A stretch of DNA of 15,382 nt from Tubulinosema ratisbonensis (GCA_004000155.1 RCSS01000781.1:1-15382), one strand, 5' to 3'; positions 1 through 7,929 are shown, numbered from the stretch's first letter. Notes: generated by a model not told the origin, from the letters alone. Numbers and translations: made by a program.

Positions 1-109
1 GACGTTAATTGAAATTATATCAACGAATACAGTAAAAAATTTCAATTTTTTTGGTGACGTAAACCGAAAAAAATGTAAATCGAGGTAAACGCAAACCGAG
101 GTACCACTG
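1..109. mobile_element. Terminal arm of a pogo/Tc1-mariner-like DNA transposon (one end only)
   Basis: Read on the minus strand, the segment starts at position 109 with CAGTGGTACCTCGGTTTGCG and continues with degenerate repeats of the same unit (ACCTCGATTTACA, then TCGGTTTACGTCACC). A TA dinucleotide lies directly outside at 110-111. A CAGT..CCTCG start, iterated CCTCGGTTT units in the arm and a TA flank are typical of pogo/Tigger-type Tc1-mariner elements. The rest of the element, including any transposase, would lie left of the window. It is more GC-rich than the surrounding AT-rich DNA, which suggests a fairly recent insertion. The family assignment rests on the terminal motif alone. Confidence 0.5.
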
Positions 110-111
110 TA

Positions 112-359
112 TTATTTTTATTTATTATTATTTATTAATTAATAATTTATTAATTTAAGTAATTTCTCAGTCAGTAATGAAAAGATTAAAAATTAAAAAA
201 AAATATTAATTTATTTTTCCGTGATCTCTTTAAGTTAGTAATAAAAACTCTTTTATTTATTTATTCTAAGCTTTTAGTCAGAAACACATAAAAAAATTTT
301 ATTCTTTTTTTTTAAAATTATAAAATAATTTATTATTTTTTAAAAAAATATCATTCGTC
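112..359. other. AT-rich intergenic spacer
   Basis: This A/T-rich stretch has TTATTA/TTTATT runs and no open frame of note. It separates the transposon arm from the Jjj1-like gene, and any promoter of that gene must lie here. The last bases before the start codon are an A/T tract followed by ATTCGTC; no convincing TATA or CCC-type motif can be singled out against this background. Confidence 0.5.
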
Positions 360-1433
360 ATGGGAAATAAAAAATNATNACCAGAAAGCACCAAAAGAAA
401 AACCCCGTTTGACATCCTAGAAATTTCACCAGAAAGCACCAAAGAAGAGATAAGAAAAGCTTACCTATCAATGTTACTAAAATACCACCCAACACGAAAC
501 AAAGAATCATCAGACGAAAAAGTGATAGAAATAAAAGATGCGTACGAAGCACTCATCTCTGGGACATACAAACCAAATTTAAAATTAGACTTATCTTTGT
601 ACAATCATGATTACTTTTCAAAACTAAAAGACAATTTTTATGACTCAGTTGATAATTTTATCAAAAAATTGTTGGTAGAAGAGCCAGAAGCAACGTATCC
701 TTCATTCAAATCTATCAACCATAAAAAGTTTTACGATTATTTTTCTAAGTTTAAAACCCAAAGAAAATTTTGTGATGACAAATTTTTGAACAAAGAAATG
801 CAAAATGAGTTTAATTTGAAGGTTAGAGAGATTATTGAGATAATTAAGAAGTATGATAGTAGGTTAATTAAAGAGATAAAGAAAATAGAAATCAAAATCA
901 AAACTAAGAAGACTAAAAATAAAAAAGAAAGAGTCACTGAGTTTAATTGTAAAGATTGTTGTAAAGGATTTAAAAATGTTAATCAGTTTATTAACCATTT
1001 ACAGTCAAAAAAGCATTGCGAAAAAGCTAATTGGAGTGAAGAAAGAAGAGAATTAGAAATTAATAAGATTAAAGAAAGAGAAGTTAAGGAAAGCAAAGAA
1101 GAAATAGAAGAAAGTGAAGATGAATTAGAACTTAAAATAAAAAGAAATGAAAAACTTTTAGAAGAACTTTACTTAGAAAGAAACAAAAGAATAGAAATCT
1201 TTGAGGAAGAAGCAAAAGAAAAAGTAAACGAAGAAGAAAAAGTAAATGAAGAAGAAAAAATAAGTGAAAAATTAAAAAATAAAAAAGTACCTAAAAAAAG
1301 AAAGAAAAAACAAAAAACAAAAGAAGAACCTTCAACCAAATGCACAATTTGTAATTCAAAATTTGATTCAAGAAATAAATTATTTTTACACCTCAAAGAA
1401 ACACACAACCCAACAAAACATAAAAAAAAATAA
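360..1433 (+). CDS. JJJ1: Jjj1/DNAJC21-like J-domain and zinc-finger protein, 60S ribosome biogenesis
   Basis: 357 residues. An N-terminal J-domain (about 17-67) is followed by the region found after it in Jjj1/DNAJC21 (FNLKVREIIEIIKKYDSRL), then a C2H2 finger with Jjj1-type spacing (C197, C200, H213, H219; HLQSKKH), a long Glu/Lys coiled-coil-like stretch (about 225-320) and a C-terminal finger (C328, C331, H344, H349; FDSRNKLFLHLKETH). This order matches yeast Jjj1 and human DNAJC21, cytosolic co-chaperones that act with Hsp70 to release Arx1 from late pre-60S particles; yeast Jjj1 is 590 residues, so this one is short. Oddly, the Hsp70-activating HPD motif reads HPT (43-45). Codons 6 and 7 are TNA; either would be a stop if N were A or G, so C or T is expected, as the next Met lies inside the J-domain. 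AATAAA overlaps the stop codon. Confidence 0.85.
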   Translation: MGNKKXXPESTKRKTPFDILEISPESTKEEIRKAYLSMLLKYHPTRNKESSDEKVIEIKDAYEALISGTYKPNLKLDLSLYNHDYFSKLKDNFYDSVDNFIKKLLVEEPEATYPSFKSINHKKFYDYFSKFKTQRKFCDDKFLNKEMQNEFNLKVREIIEIIKKYDSRLIKEIKKIEIKIKTKKTKNKKERVTEFNCKDCCKGFKNVNQFINHLQSKKHCEKANWSEERRELEINKIKEREVKESKEEIEESEDELELKIKRNEKLLEELYLERNKRIEIFEEEAKEKVNEEEKVNEEEKISEKLKNKKVPKKRKKKQKTKEEPSTKCTICNSKFDSRNKLFLHLKETHNPTKHKKK

Positions 1434-1446
1434 AAATATAAATTAT

Positions 1447-2610
1447 TTAATTATTTTTAAACTGAGATCCTAAAGAAACAGGTTCACCAATTTCTACTTT
1501 TTTGTTTTTTTCTATTTTCTGGGATGGTAAATCATCTTTCCATTTAAAGCCAGTGTTTTTGTTCAAATAATCTTGGACTGTTTTCAAAATAAAATTACAA
1601 ATCTTTTCTTTTATGTATTTTGGTAAATCAGACATGTTTTGGTTTTCTTTTGGTTTGTCATTTTCTTTTGTTAAATTACTTTTACTTTCTTTGCTAAATC
1701 TTGGTGCAATACTAAAAGGATAATCATTTAATATATTTTCACTATTACTGTTATTAGAAAGGTTATTTAAATTATCATTCTTAGGAGTGTTGTTAAAAGA
1801 ATTNATGTTATTTTTTGAAGAAGGATCATCACTTTCCTTTAAATTATCATAACTGTTATTAGAAGAATTATTTTTATTATCATTTTTTAGAGAGTTATAC
1901 TTTTTATTTTCACCATCCTTGAGATTATCACTGTTATTTGGATTATTTTCATTGTTCTTTGTATTTTTATCATTCTTTAGATTATTATCACCGTTCTTAG
2001 GATTATTATCACTGTTGGGTAAAGAATTATTATCATTGTTAGGTAAAGGAAGATTCTTTTCTTTTTCTTGTGACTCTTTTAAATATTTCTTTAAAGAATC
2101 CTCTGGTAATTTATTTTCTTTCTCTAAATTAGGATTACTTTTAATTAATCTCTCTATTTCTTGTATAAAAGATTGAAGCTCATCTAAATTTCTCTTATTT
2201 CCTTTCCCAAACACTTGTACCCAATACCTATTTCCTTTTTTATCTTTACAAGTAGACAGCCCTGTAAAATTATAATCACCATAAATATTCTTTCTATGCT
2301 TGTCTGACTTAACCCATAACCTTATTACCTCTAGAAAATCATCATCCTCTTGTTTTGCTATGTTCTCTCCAATATTTTCTCCCACAAAATCATACGCTCT
2401 TAACCTGTCATCTAAATTTAAGTGAGATCGGTCCATTCCTTCGTGGCTTAATTTTCCTTGGTAGCAAAGCACATTTGCTTGGTAATCTGATGCTCTTTGT
2501 AAAGCATCGTGTTTCTCTAATTGGGTAAGTTTACATCCTTTTCTGTGTAAGTTGATTTGATCTAACATTTCTTCTACCAAAGAAGATACAATTATTTTGA
2601 AGTAAAGCAT
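1447..2610 (-). CDS. CAP/SCP-domain protein with Asn-rich C-terminal tail
   Basis: 387 residues. Residues about 12-137 form a CAP (SCP/PR-1) domain: H56 in SHEG, E78 and E82 in a doubled GENIGENIA, H105 in KHRKNI and YWVQVFG at 129-135, the positions of the usual His/Glu/Glu/His cavity and the CAP signature. After a charged linker comes an Asn/Asp-rich low-complexity tract (about 190-298, many DNN and KND units) and a Lys-rich C-terminus. CAP proteins are normally secreted, but the N-terminus (MLYFKIIVSSLVEEM) is only a weak, short signal-like segment, and the upstream in-frame codons contain no ATG. It may be exported to the cell surface or the host, or it may be missing an upstream exon. 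It converges tail-to-tail with the Jjj1-like gene, with 13 bases between them. One codon contains an N (1804). Confidence 0.75.
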   Translation of the reverse strand: MLYFKIIVSSLVEEMLDQINLHRKGCKLTQLEKHDALQRASDYQANVLCYQGKLSHEGMDRSHLNLDDRLRAYDFVGENIGENIAKQEDDDFLEVIRLWVKSDKHRKNIYGDYNFTGLSTCKDKKGNRYWVQVFGKGNKRNLDELQSFIQEIERLIKSNPNLEKENKLPEDSLKKYLKESQEKEKNLPLPNNDNNSLPNSDNNPKNGDNNLKNDKNTKNNENNPNNSDNLKDGENKKYNSLKNDNKNNSSNNSYDNLKESDDPSSKNNXNSFNNTPKNDNLNNLSNNSNSENILNDYPFSIAPRFSKESKSNLTKENDKPKENQNMSDLPKYIKEKICNFILKTVQDYLNKNTGFKWKDDLPSQKIEKNKKVEIGEPVSLGSQFKNN

Positions 2611-3009
2611 TGTTTTTGTTGGTTTTATGATTTTCTTTCGAATATTTTTTTGTGTTTTAAGATGAGTAGTTACATTTTTAAAAAATAAATAATTTTTTGA
2701 TTCATTTTATTTCTTTTATTTTTATTTAATTTATTTTTTCAAAAAAGTATACTAAAATAAATATAAAAATAAAAATAAATATAAAAATTAAAAATATTAA
2801 AATTAAAATATAAATATAAATATAAATATAAATAAAAATAAAAATAAAAATAAAAATAAAAATTAAAAATATTAAAATAAATGATTAATTAAAAATTTAA
2901 AAATTAAATTAAAGAATTAAAGTAAATTAATTCAAATAAAAATACTAAATATTTATTCAAATTTTTTTATTTATTTATTTAAATGCAATAAAAGAAAAAA
3001 AAAGAAAAA
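2611..3009. repeat. AT-only intergenic tract with hexanucleotide microsatellites
   Basis: This spacer lies between the divergent CAP gene and the orphan gene at 3010. Positions 2751-2880 are almost pure A/T, with tandem TATAAA units (about 2808-2831) passing into tandem AAAAAT units (about 2831-2862). A 23-base direct repeat, starting ATAAAAATTAAAAATATTAA, flanks the tandem core at 2781-2803 and 2856-2878. This looks like slippage-driven expansion. No gene is visible, and promoter elements cannot be separated from the background. Confidence 0.7.
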
Positions 3010-3927
3010 ATGGAGGAATCTAAGAAACTAAAACTCTCCATAACTAAACACTCCTCTAGCCCAAAAGAGGATAAAGACAGAGACAACACATACATCAACA
3101 CACTCTACCGCACACTATACCTAGATTCAGCTATTAAAGCTCCGATTTTTTCAGATAGAATAAAAGTAAATATTTATGAATTTGAAAAGGAAATTCATGC
3201 ACATAAAATTTATTTTGAAAAAAAACACGAAAATAAAAAAATAAAAAAAGATTTTAAAAAAATAATTTTGAATTCTTTTGTATATTTTAATCAGATTAAG
3301 CACCTGCCTTTGTCATTTGTTGTTAAGAAAAGCAACAAACTTATTTATTTGAATGATAGAAAGGTAATAGAGAGAGAAAATAAGGATTTTAAAATATTAA
3401 GAAAAATAGATAAATTAAGAAAAAAGAATGAGTTGTTAGAAGAAATTTTGGTAAATGAAGATTTTATACCAAAAGTGAAGCATGAAGTGAAATCAGAAAA
3501 AGTTGTTTTAAAAAAATTAAGAGGCTATTTTTTTAAGAAGAGGAAATACAAATTGGAAGAAAATATAGAAAATAAAAATGAGGTTTTGAAAAAACACATG
3601 GAAATTATTAGAATTATTTTAAAGGTACCTTTAAGAAAGAAAAAAGAAACTAACATTAAAAAGGAATATGTTTTACATAGCACAATTGTAAACATCACAA
3701 ATAAAATAGTACCTGAGATTAAAGCTTTGCAAATGCCAATCGATTACTTGAATTTCAGAAAAAATGAATCATTAAAGAGCTTGGATTTAGCTTGTAAAAA
3801 TTTATCACAACCATTTTTAGAGAATAAAATTAAAAATTCGCCAGAATGTACAGGCATTGAAGTACAAACTAAAGAGACTGGCTCTCCTAACAGGTCTAAA
3901 AATGAGACAGAAAACAGTGCACAATAA
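3010..3927 (+). CDS. Orphan Lys-rich protein, function unknown
   Basis: 305 residues, not recognised. The frame is fully open and free of ambiguous bases. The protein is strongly basic and Lys/Glu-rich, with probable helical or coiled-coil stretches (about 70-90 and 120-210) and a Ser/Glu/Asn-rich, probably disordered C-terminal end. No signal peptide, membrane segment, cysteine cluster or catalytic motif is visible. The basic helical character would suit a nucleic-acid-binding or scaffold role, but that is speculation. The ATG follows a purine-only run (AAAAGAAAAAAAAAGAAAAA), and the first in-frame Met is used. AATAAA overlaps the stop. The gene converges on the minus-strand gene at 3980, and four ambiguous bases (3947-3950) lie in the short gap. 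Confidence 0.7.
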   Translation: MEESKKLKLSITKHSSSPKEDKDRDNTYINTLYRTLYLDSAIKAPIFSDRIKVNIYEFEKEIHAHKIYFEKKHENKKIKKDFKKIILNSFVYFNQIKHLPLSFVVKKSNKLIYLNDRKVIERENKDFKILRKIDKLRKKNELLEEILVNEDFIPKVKHEVKSEKVVLKKLRGYFFKKRKYKLEENIENKNEVLKKHMEIIRIILKVPLRKKKETNIKKEYVLHSTIVNITNKIVPEIKALQMPIDYLNFRKNESLKSLDLACKNLSQPFLENKIKNSPECTGIEVQTKETGSPNRSKNETENSAQ

Positions 3928-3979
3928 ATTTATTTCAATTTTTGAANNNNATTTTATGCATAAAAATTAAATTATTTTT

Positions 3980-4555
3980 TTATTTATAAATTTGTAATTT
4001 AGGATTAATAAAATATTTTCCATTTTTAAACTGAATTATTTGTGCATAAAGCATTGATTTCACTGTTTCTTTTATACAAACCTTAAATTTCTTAGATAGA
4101 GAAATTAAAGTAGCTTCTTCTTCCATCAAAATTTTATAAATTTTATGTACGGTTTTTTCCTCTGACAAATACTTTTGTGGGTTGGCAAGTGAGGTGTGAA
4201 TGCTGTCAAATATTTTAGGAAAGAAACTAATTTCTATCCCTTCTTCGTTTTTGTCTATTTTTTTATAAATTTCTACAGGATTTGTTTTTTTGACAGGTGA
4301 TAAAGTTTTGAACAAATTTTTGTATCCCCTGAATTCATACAAAAAAGACTCATAGTTTTTTACAATAACAACCAAAGCTATTTCTTTAGAATAGTTTTCT
4401 TCAAAAATCTCGAGATAATTAGGTGTAGAATAAGTATCTAAGACATAAACATTGTTTGATTTAGTTTTACAAGGCAATCTTTCTCCATCTACTTGTTCAG
4501 TTGTCACATAAAGCCCTGTTTCTAAATTTTTTCTCTTTAANNNATGCATTACCAT
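3980..4555 (-). CDS. Hypothetical protein with possible winged-helix C-terminal domain
   Basis: 191 residues, not recognised. The N-terminal half has alternating strand-like segments (NNVYVLDTY, IALVVIVKNYESFLYEF) suggesting an alpha/beta or beta-rich domain. The last 60 residues (EEKTVHKIYKILMEEEATL, SLSKKFKVCIKETVKSMLYA, then IIQFKNGKYFIN) have the helix-helix-helix-wing order of a winged-helix module, as in RNA polymerase III, ESCRT or proteasome-lid subunits, but no family can be named. The start at 4555 is followed by a second ATG two codons later, and three ambiguous bases (4541-4543) sit just downstream, so the first five residues are uncertain. The complement of AATAAA overlaps the stop codon. 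It is divergent from the 14-3-3 gene. Confidence 0.65.
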   Translation of the reverse strand: MVMHXLKRKNLETGLYVTTEQVDGERLPCKTKSNNVYVLDTYSTPNYLEIFEENYSKEIALVVIVKNYESFLYEFRGYKNLFKTLSPVKKTNPVEIYKKIDKNEEGIEISFFPKIFDSIHTSLANPQKYLSEEKTVHKIYKILMEEEATLISLSKKFKVCIKETVKSMLYAQIIQFKNGKYFINPKLQIYK

Positions 4556-4742
4556 TTTTAAAAAATAATATTTTTTAAAAAAAATAAATATTCTTTTTAA
4601 GTCAATTAATCATCCATTTTAAGCTAAGATTTCTTAGTTCTACTAATAAGATAACAAACTTAAATTAGCCAATCATTTTTAATAAAATAATCAATTATGA
4701 AACATTAAAAAAAATATTAAAAAAAAATATTTTTTTAGCCAT
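4556..4742. promoter_or_regulatory. Divergent intergenic region upstream of the orphan gene (-) and 14-3-3 (+)
   Basis: These 187 bases must contain the promoters of both flanking genes. Each side ends in an A/T tract (TTTTTTAAAAAAAATAAAT near 4570; AAAAAAATATTTTTTT near 4722-4737). A small hairpin, CTAAG-ATTT-CTTAG (4624-4637), lies near the middle. No element can be assigned with certainty. Confidence 0.4.
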
Positions 4743-5541
4743 ATGATGGATCATGAAGAATTACAAAGTTTATTATTTTCTGCANGNNTCAGTNANAGAA
4801 GCAGAAAGATATGAAGAAATGGTAAGGGTCATAAAAGAAGCAGTTGATTTAGCATATAAGGAAAAGATACCCTTAGGGATAAAGGGACATTCTCTATTTT
4901 CAGTGGCATACAAGAATTTAGCAGGATCAAGAAGAGCTAGTTGGAGAGTTTTATGCTCAGAGAAAGGTAAGCATGAAAGAGAAACACAACTTTACCAGAT
5001 AATTGATGAAAAAATAAAACAAGTAGTAAAAGAATTGTGTGACATTTGTGAAGAAGCTTTGAATATAATTGATAACAAAATTTTACACATGGAAGATGTC
5101 AAAGACAACAAAGAATCTTTTATTTTCTTTCTTAAAATGAAAGGAGACTATTTTAGGTATAAGGCAGAGGTTGAAGAAGGAGAAGCACTCAGTGCAAGTG
5201 TAGAGTGTGCCAAATCAGCTTATGATGCTGCACAATCAGAAGCTTTGTTATTGCCACCCACTTCACCTGTAAGNTTAGGTTTAGCTTTGAATTTTTCAGT
5301 TTTTCACTACGAAATTCTCAAAAAGACAGAATTAGCTTGTGAGATGGCAAGAAAGGCTTTTGAAGATGCTATTTCTGAATTAGATAAACTATCAGAGGAG
5401 CATTACAAGGATAGTACATTGATTATGCAGCTACTTAGGGATAANCTAACACTTTGGACCTCTCAGCCAGAACATCATTTAGAAAATGCTTATGAAAAGA
5501 CTAATGAAGAACTTAATCAGGAAGAAAATAATATTAATTAA
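4743..5541 (+). CDS. 14-3-3 phosphopeptide-binding protein (frame broken by ambiguous bases near the start)
   Basis: About 265 residues, normal for the family. 14-3-3 proteins form all-helical cytosolic dimers that bind phospho-Ser/Thr motifs in client proteins. Hallmarks are [24 protein letters not shown] (groove Lys and two Arg), [12 protein letters not shown] (groove Arg-Tyr), [14 protein letters not shown] and [18 protein letters not shown], ending in an acidic tail. The frame carrying the body can only start at 4753, giving an untypical [13 protein letters not shown] codons at 4743 and 4746, one frame over, give [14 protein letters not shown], which resembles a genuine 14-3-3 N-terminus. 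The switch between frames falls exactly among the ambiguous bases at 4785-4796, so one base is probably miscalled as extra there. I therefore place the start at 4743 and treat the gene as intact. Further Ns lie at 5274 and 5445. Confidence 0.95.
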
Positions 5542-5759
5542 ATTATTTTATGTGCCTAAAATTAAATAAAAAAAAATTTAATTTAAATAAAAAATAAAAT
5601 AAATATTTTAAAAATTTAAAAAAATAAATTAAATAAAAAAAAATTAAATTTAAACACAAAAAAATTAAATTTAAAATTTAATTTAAATAAAAAAATAAAT
5701 TAAAAAAATTAATAAAAGATTAAATTTGAAATAAAAAATAATTCAATTTTTTTTATTCC
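5542..5759. other. A/T-only spacer between 14-3-3 and RPC40
   Basis: This is almost entirely A and T, with repeated AAAAAAATTAAATTTAAA-type units (for example near 5637-5655 and 5658-5680). No gene is present. It must contain the 3' end of the 14-3-3 gene and the promoter of the AC40 gene, but nothing specific stands out. Confidence 0.5.
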
Positions 5760-6611
5760 ATGATCAAACACGAAAAAGAATACGTCTTAAAAGTACATGA
5801 AGAAGAAACTTTATCTTTTAAAGAAAGTTTAAAAAGAATGCAAATAAAACAAATTAGAAAAGAAAAGAACTATCTAGAATTTGATTTAATAGGTGTAGAC
5901 CCAGCAATAGCCAATGCATTACGCAGAATTATAACATCAGAAGTGCCATCCGTTGCTGCCGAAAAGATCCTTGTTTATAAGAACTCAGGCGATATCCCTG
6001 AAGAAATTTTAGCAAACAGAATTGGGCTGATCCCAGTGCTNAGAGATCCTGAGACAGTGAATTTACAGGATAAAATTTTNACTTTANAGATAAAAAATTT
6101 AGAAAAGAAAATTTTAAATGTTTACTCTCATCANATAGAAGGTGAAAAAAACTTTTTTAAACCAAATGTTTTGATTACAAAACTAGGATATAAACAAGAG
6201 ATACACTTAGAAATATTCTGTAATATTGGTATTGGCAAAGACCATGCCAAATATTCACCAGTAGCACCAGCCACTTACAGATTAATGCCAAGTATAAAAA
6301 TACAAAACGTGTTTGATGACGAAGCAATAAAATTAGCATCACTTTTTAATGATGGGGTTATAGGATTAAAGAAGAATGAGGAAAGGTTAGAAGCGTATGT
6401 TAAGAATCCCAGGNTAGATTTTGTGAGCAGAGAAGTTTTAAGGCACAAAGAATTTGATGATAAGGTTTGGATTGGAAGAGAGGTGAATCATTTTATTTTT
6501 TATATAGAGAGTGTATTTCTTGACCCTGTTTTGATTTTGGAGAGAGGAATACGTATTTTGATTGATAAAGCTAATAAGTTAAAAGATGATATTTTAAGGA
6601 GAGATAAATAA
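5760..6611 (+). CDS. RPC40: RNA polymerases I and III subunit AC40 (Rpb3/alpha-like family)
   Basis: 283 residues (yeast AC40 is 335, so compact). AC40 pairs with AC19 to form the alpha-like assembly platform shared by the RNA polymerases that make rRNA, 5S and tRNA; it acts in the nucleus and nucleolus. The family signature is clear: FDLIGVDPAIANALRRIITSEVPSVA (41-66), LANRIGLIPV (84-93), then GKDHAKYSPVAPATYRLMP (158-176) and the C-terminal dimerisation segment with FIFYIESVFLDPVLIL. The insertion domain carries no ferredoxin-like Cys cluster, as expected for AC40. Six single ambiguous bases (6041-6414) fall in the frame without breaking it. The ATG at 5760 is the first Met after an A/T-only leader. 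AATAAA overlaps the stop codon. Confidence 0.95.
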   Translation: MIKHEKEYVLKVHEEETLSFKESLKRMQIKQIRKEKNYLEFDLIGVDPAIANALRRIITSEVPSVAAEKILVYKNSGDIPEEILANRIGLIPVXRDPETVNLQDKIXTLXIKNLEKKILNVYSHXIEGEKNFFKPNVLITKLGYKQEIHLEIFCNIGIGKDHAKYSPVAPATYRLMPSIKIQNVFDDEAIKLASLFNDGVIGLKKNEERLEAYVKNPRXDFVSREVLRHKEFDDKVWIGREVNHFIFYIESVFLDPVLILERGIRILIDKANKLKDDILRRDK

Positions 6612-7575
6612 ATTATTAAATTTAATAAANCAATAAAAAGTATTTTTTTAGAAAAAAAAGATTAAAAAAATTATCAATGAAAATAAAATTAATTATTTAA
6701 TAAAAAATATTTAAACAAATATGAAATAATACAAGAAAAATTAAAATATTAATCAATTACATAAAAATAATTATTAATACATAAAATTAATCTTAATAAT
6801 TGTTTATCAAGAATTAATTTTTATGATGATAATAAAATTATTGTTTTTTTTTATATATGAATATAACAAAGATTTTTTAACTTTTTTTGATTAAAATTTT
6901 AATGAAACGTTTTTATACAAAAAAAGAATTTTTTAAAGATTTTCAACTGGGAAAGAGACAAAGGAATAGTTTATCATATTGAATAATTTACCCTTCTTAA
7001 GTTTAAAAAACTAAAACAATTTTAAGAATATTAATATAAAAAATAGAATAAATTTATTATTTTATTGGATTGATTTAGTTAAAATTTACATTAGGTGTAA
7101 TAGTGATGGTTTTAAATTAATGTATAAAGGATAAAATTAAAGGTTTAAAAAAAGGTTCTATTTTATAGAGAATTTACGGAGCTATACTGCTCATGATTGA
7201 ATATACATTAGTTTTTTCTGTTAAAATATGTATTTAGTTACTGACAAAATTTTTTTATCACAAGATTATATTTGTGTACGTAACTAAGTCATTATTTATT
7301 TAAAAGAGTATAAATTAAATAATTTATATTTCTCTGCCGACCATTAAATTTTTGCGTAGAATGAAAAAAAAAGCATAAATTTTAAAACAAAAATTTTTGC
7401 TTAGTAAAATTTACAATTTTTTGTTTTCAACATTTTAGCAAAAACAAATTGCTACCAAAATAAAAGAATTTAGCTCGAGGTTTGAATAGATATTGAAGAG
7501 GTCCGAGCGTTTAGATTAATACAAAGGATTGTAAATTTACAAATGACCCGTTAAACAATTTTTTATTTTTTCTTA
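6612..7575. other. Gene-free AT-rich region
   Basis: I found no open frame with protein-like content on either strand. It contains an 8-base inverted repeat, TTAGTTAC at 7234-7241 and GTAACTAA at 7280-7287, able to form a stem with a 38-base loop. GAGCTATAC at 7179-7187 is also present in both copies of the structured repeat farther right. The last ambiguous base of the window is at 6630. Confidence 0.5.
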
Positions 7576-7929
7576 CAATATCTTGAGCTATACCTAATTG
7601 TGTAGAAACATATTTTAGGGTATGTTTCTTTAAATAGGTCGTATTCTTTATATATAGAAGTGTGCTGATCACACGGGAAAGTTTTGATAATTTAATGATT
7701 AAGGTAAAATGATTTTATAGTTTTAGGTTTAAAAGTTGTCTTGAAAGAGTATTTATTCATCTTTGTTTCTCTTCTTCTGTCCATGATAACTTCTTATGGT
7801 AAGAATCTAATTTAAATAAAAAATTAATTAAATTTAATTTAGGTTTTAAAATTTCTTTCTGTAAGATTTTACAAGAAAGTATAGTGAAAAAATCTCGTAT
7901 AGATTTCCCATCCCTAGGCACAAAAAAAA
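7576..7929 (+). repeat. Structured repeat, copy A (interrupted by about 218 bases)
   Basis: Two parts, 7576-7660 and 7879-7929, match copy B at 13544-13680 in the same order. Shared landmarks are TATCTTGAGCTATACCTAA, ACATATTTTA, TATAGAAG, GTATAG, then GATTTCCCATCCCTAG and an A-run. Copy A carries an extra 218 bases (7661-7878) at the TATAGAAG/GTATAG junction. Stems kept in both copies are 7604-7611 with 7622-7629 (8 pairs, 10-base loop), an enclosing 7587-7593 with 7879-7885, and a small one around 7892-7905. Neither strand gives a shared long open frame. It may be a short interspersed element or an RNA gene with a degenerate relative. The strand is set by the A-run end and is tentative. Confidence 0.55.
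7855..7879. other. Hairpin at the end of the copy A interruption
   Basis: CTTTCTGTAA (7855-7864), loop GATT, then TTAC-A-AGAAAG (7869-7879) makes 10 base pairs with a single bulged A. It lies at the right edge of the sequence absent from copy B, so it may mark the end of an inserted sequence. It could also be chance in such AT-rich DNA. Confidence 0.35.

Noticed and set aside
1919..2176. 85-codon plus-strand frame opposite the CAP gene
   Set aside because: It is the antisense shadow of the Asn-rich tract (Leu/Phe/Ser-rich) and has no independent support.
2751..2880. A/T tandem tract as a replication origin or centromere
   Set aside because: Simple-sequence expansion explains it, and similar A/T tracts fill other spacers; nothing specific supports an origin.
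4620..4660. TACTAATAAG upstream of 14-3-3 as an intron branch point
   Set aside because: No 5' splice site precedes it within a transcribed context, and the 14-3-3 start is satisfied by the ATG at 4743.
7661..7878. The 218-base interruption of copy A as a spliceosomal intron
   Set aside because: GT and AG can be found near the edges, but exact removal does not restore the copy B sequence, and no microsporidian-type extended 5' splice site or branch site is visible.
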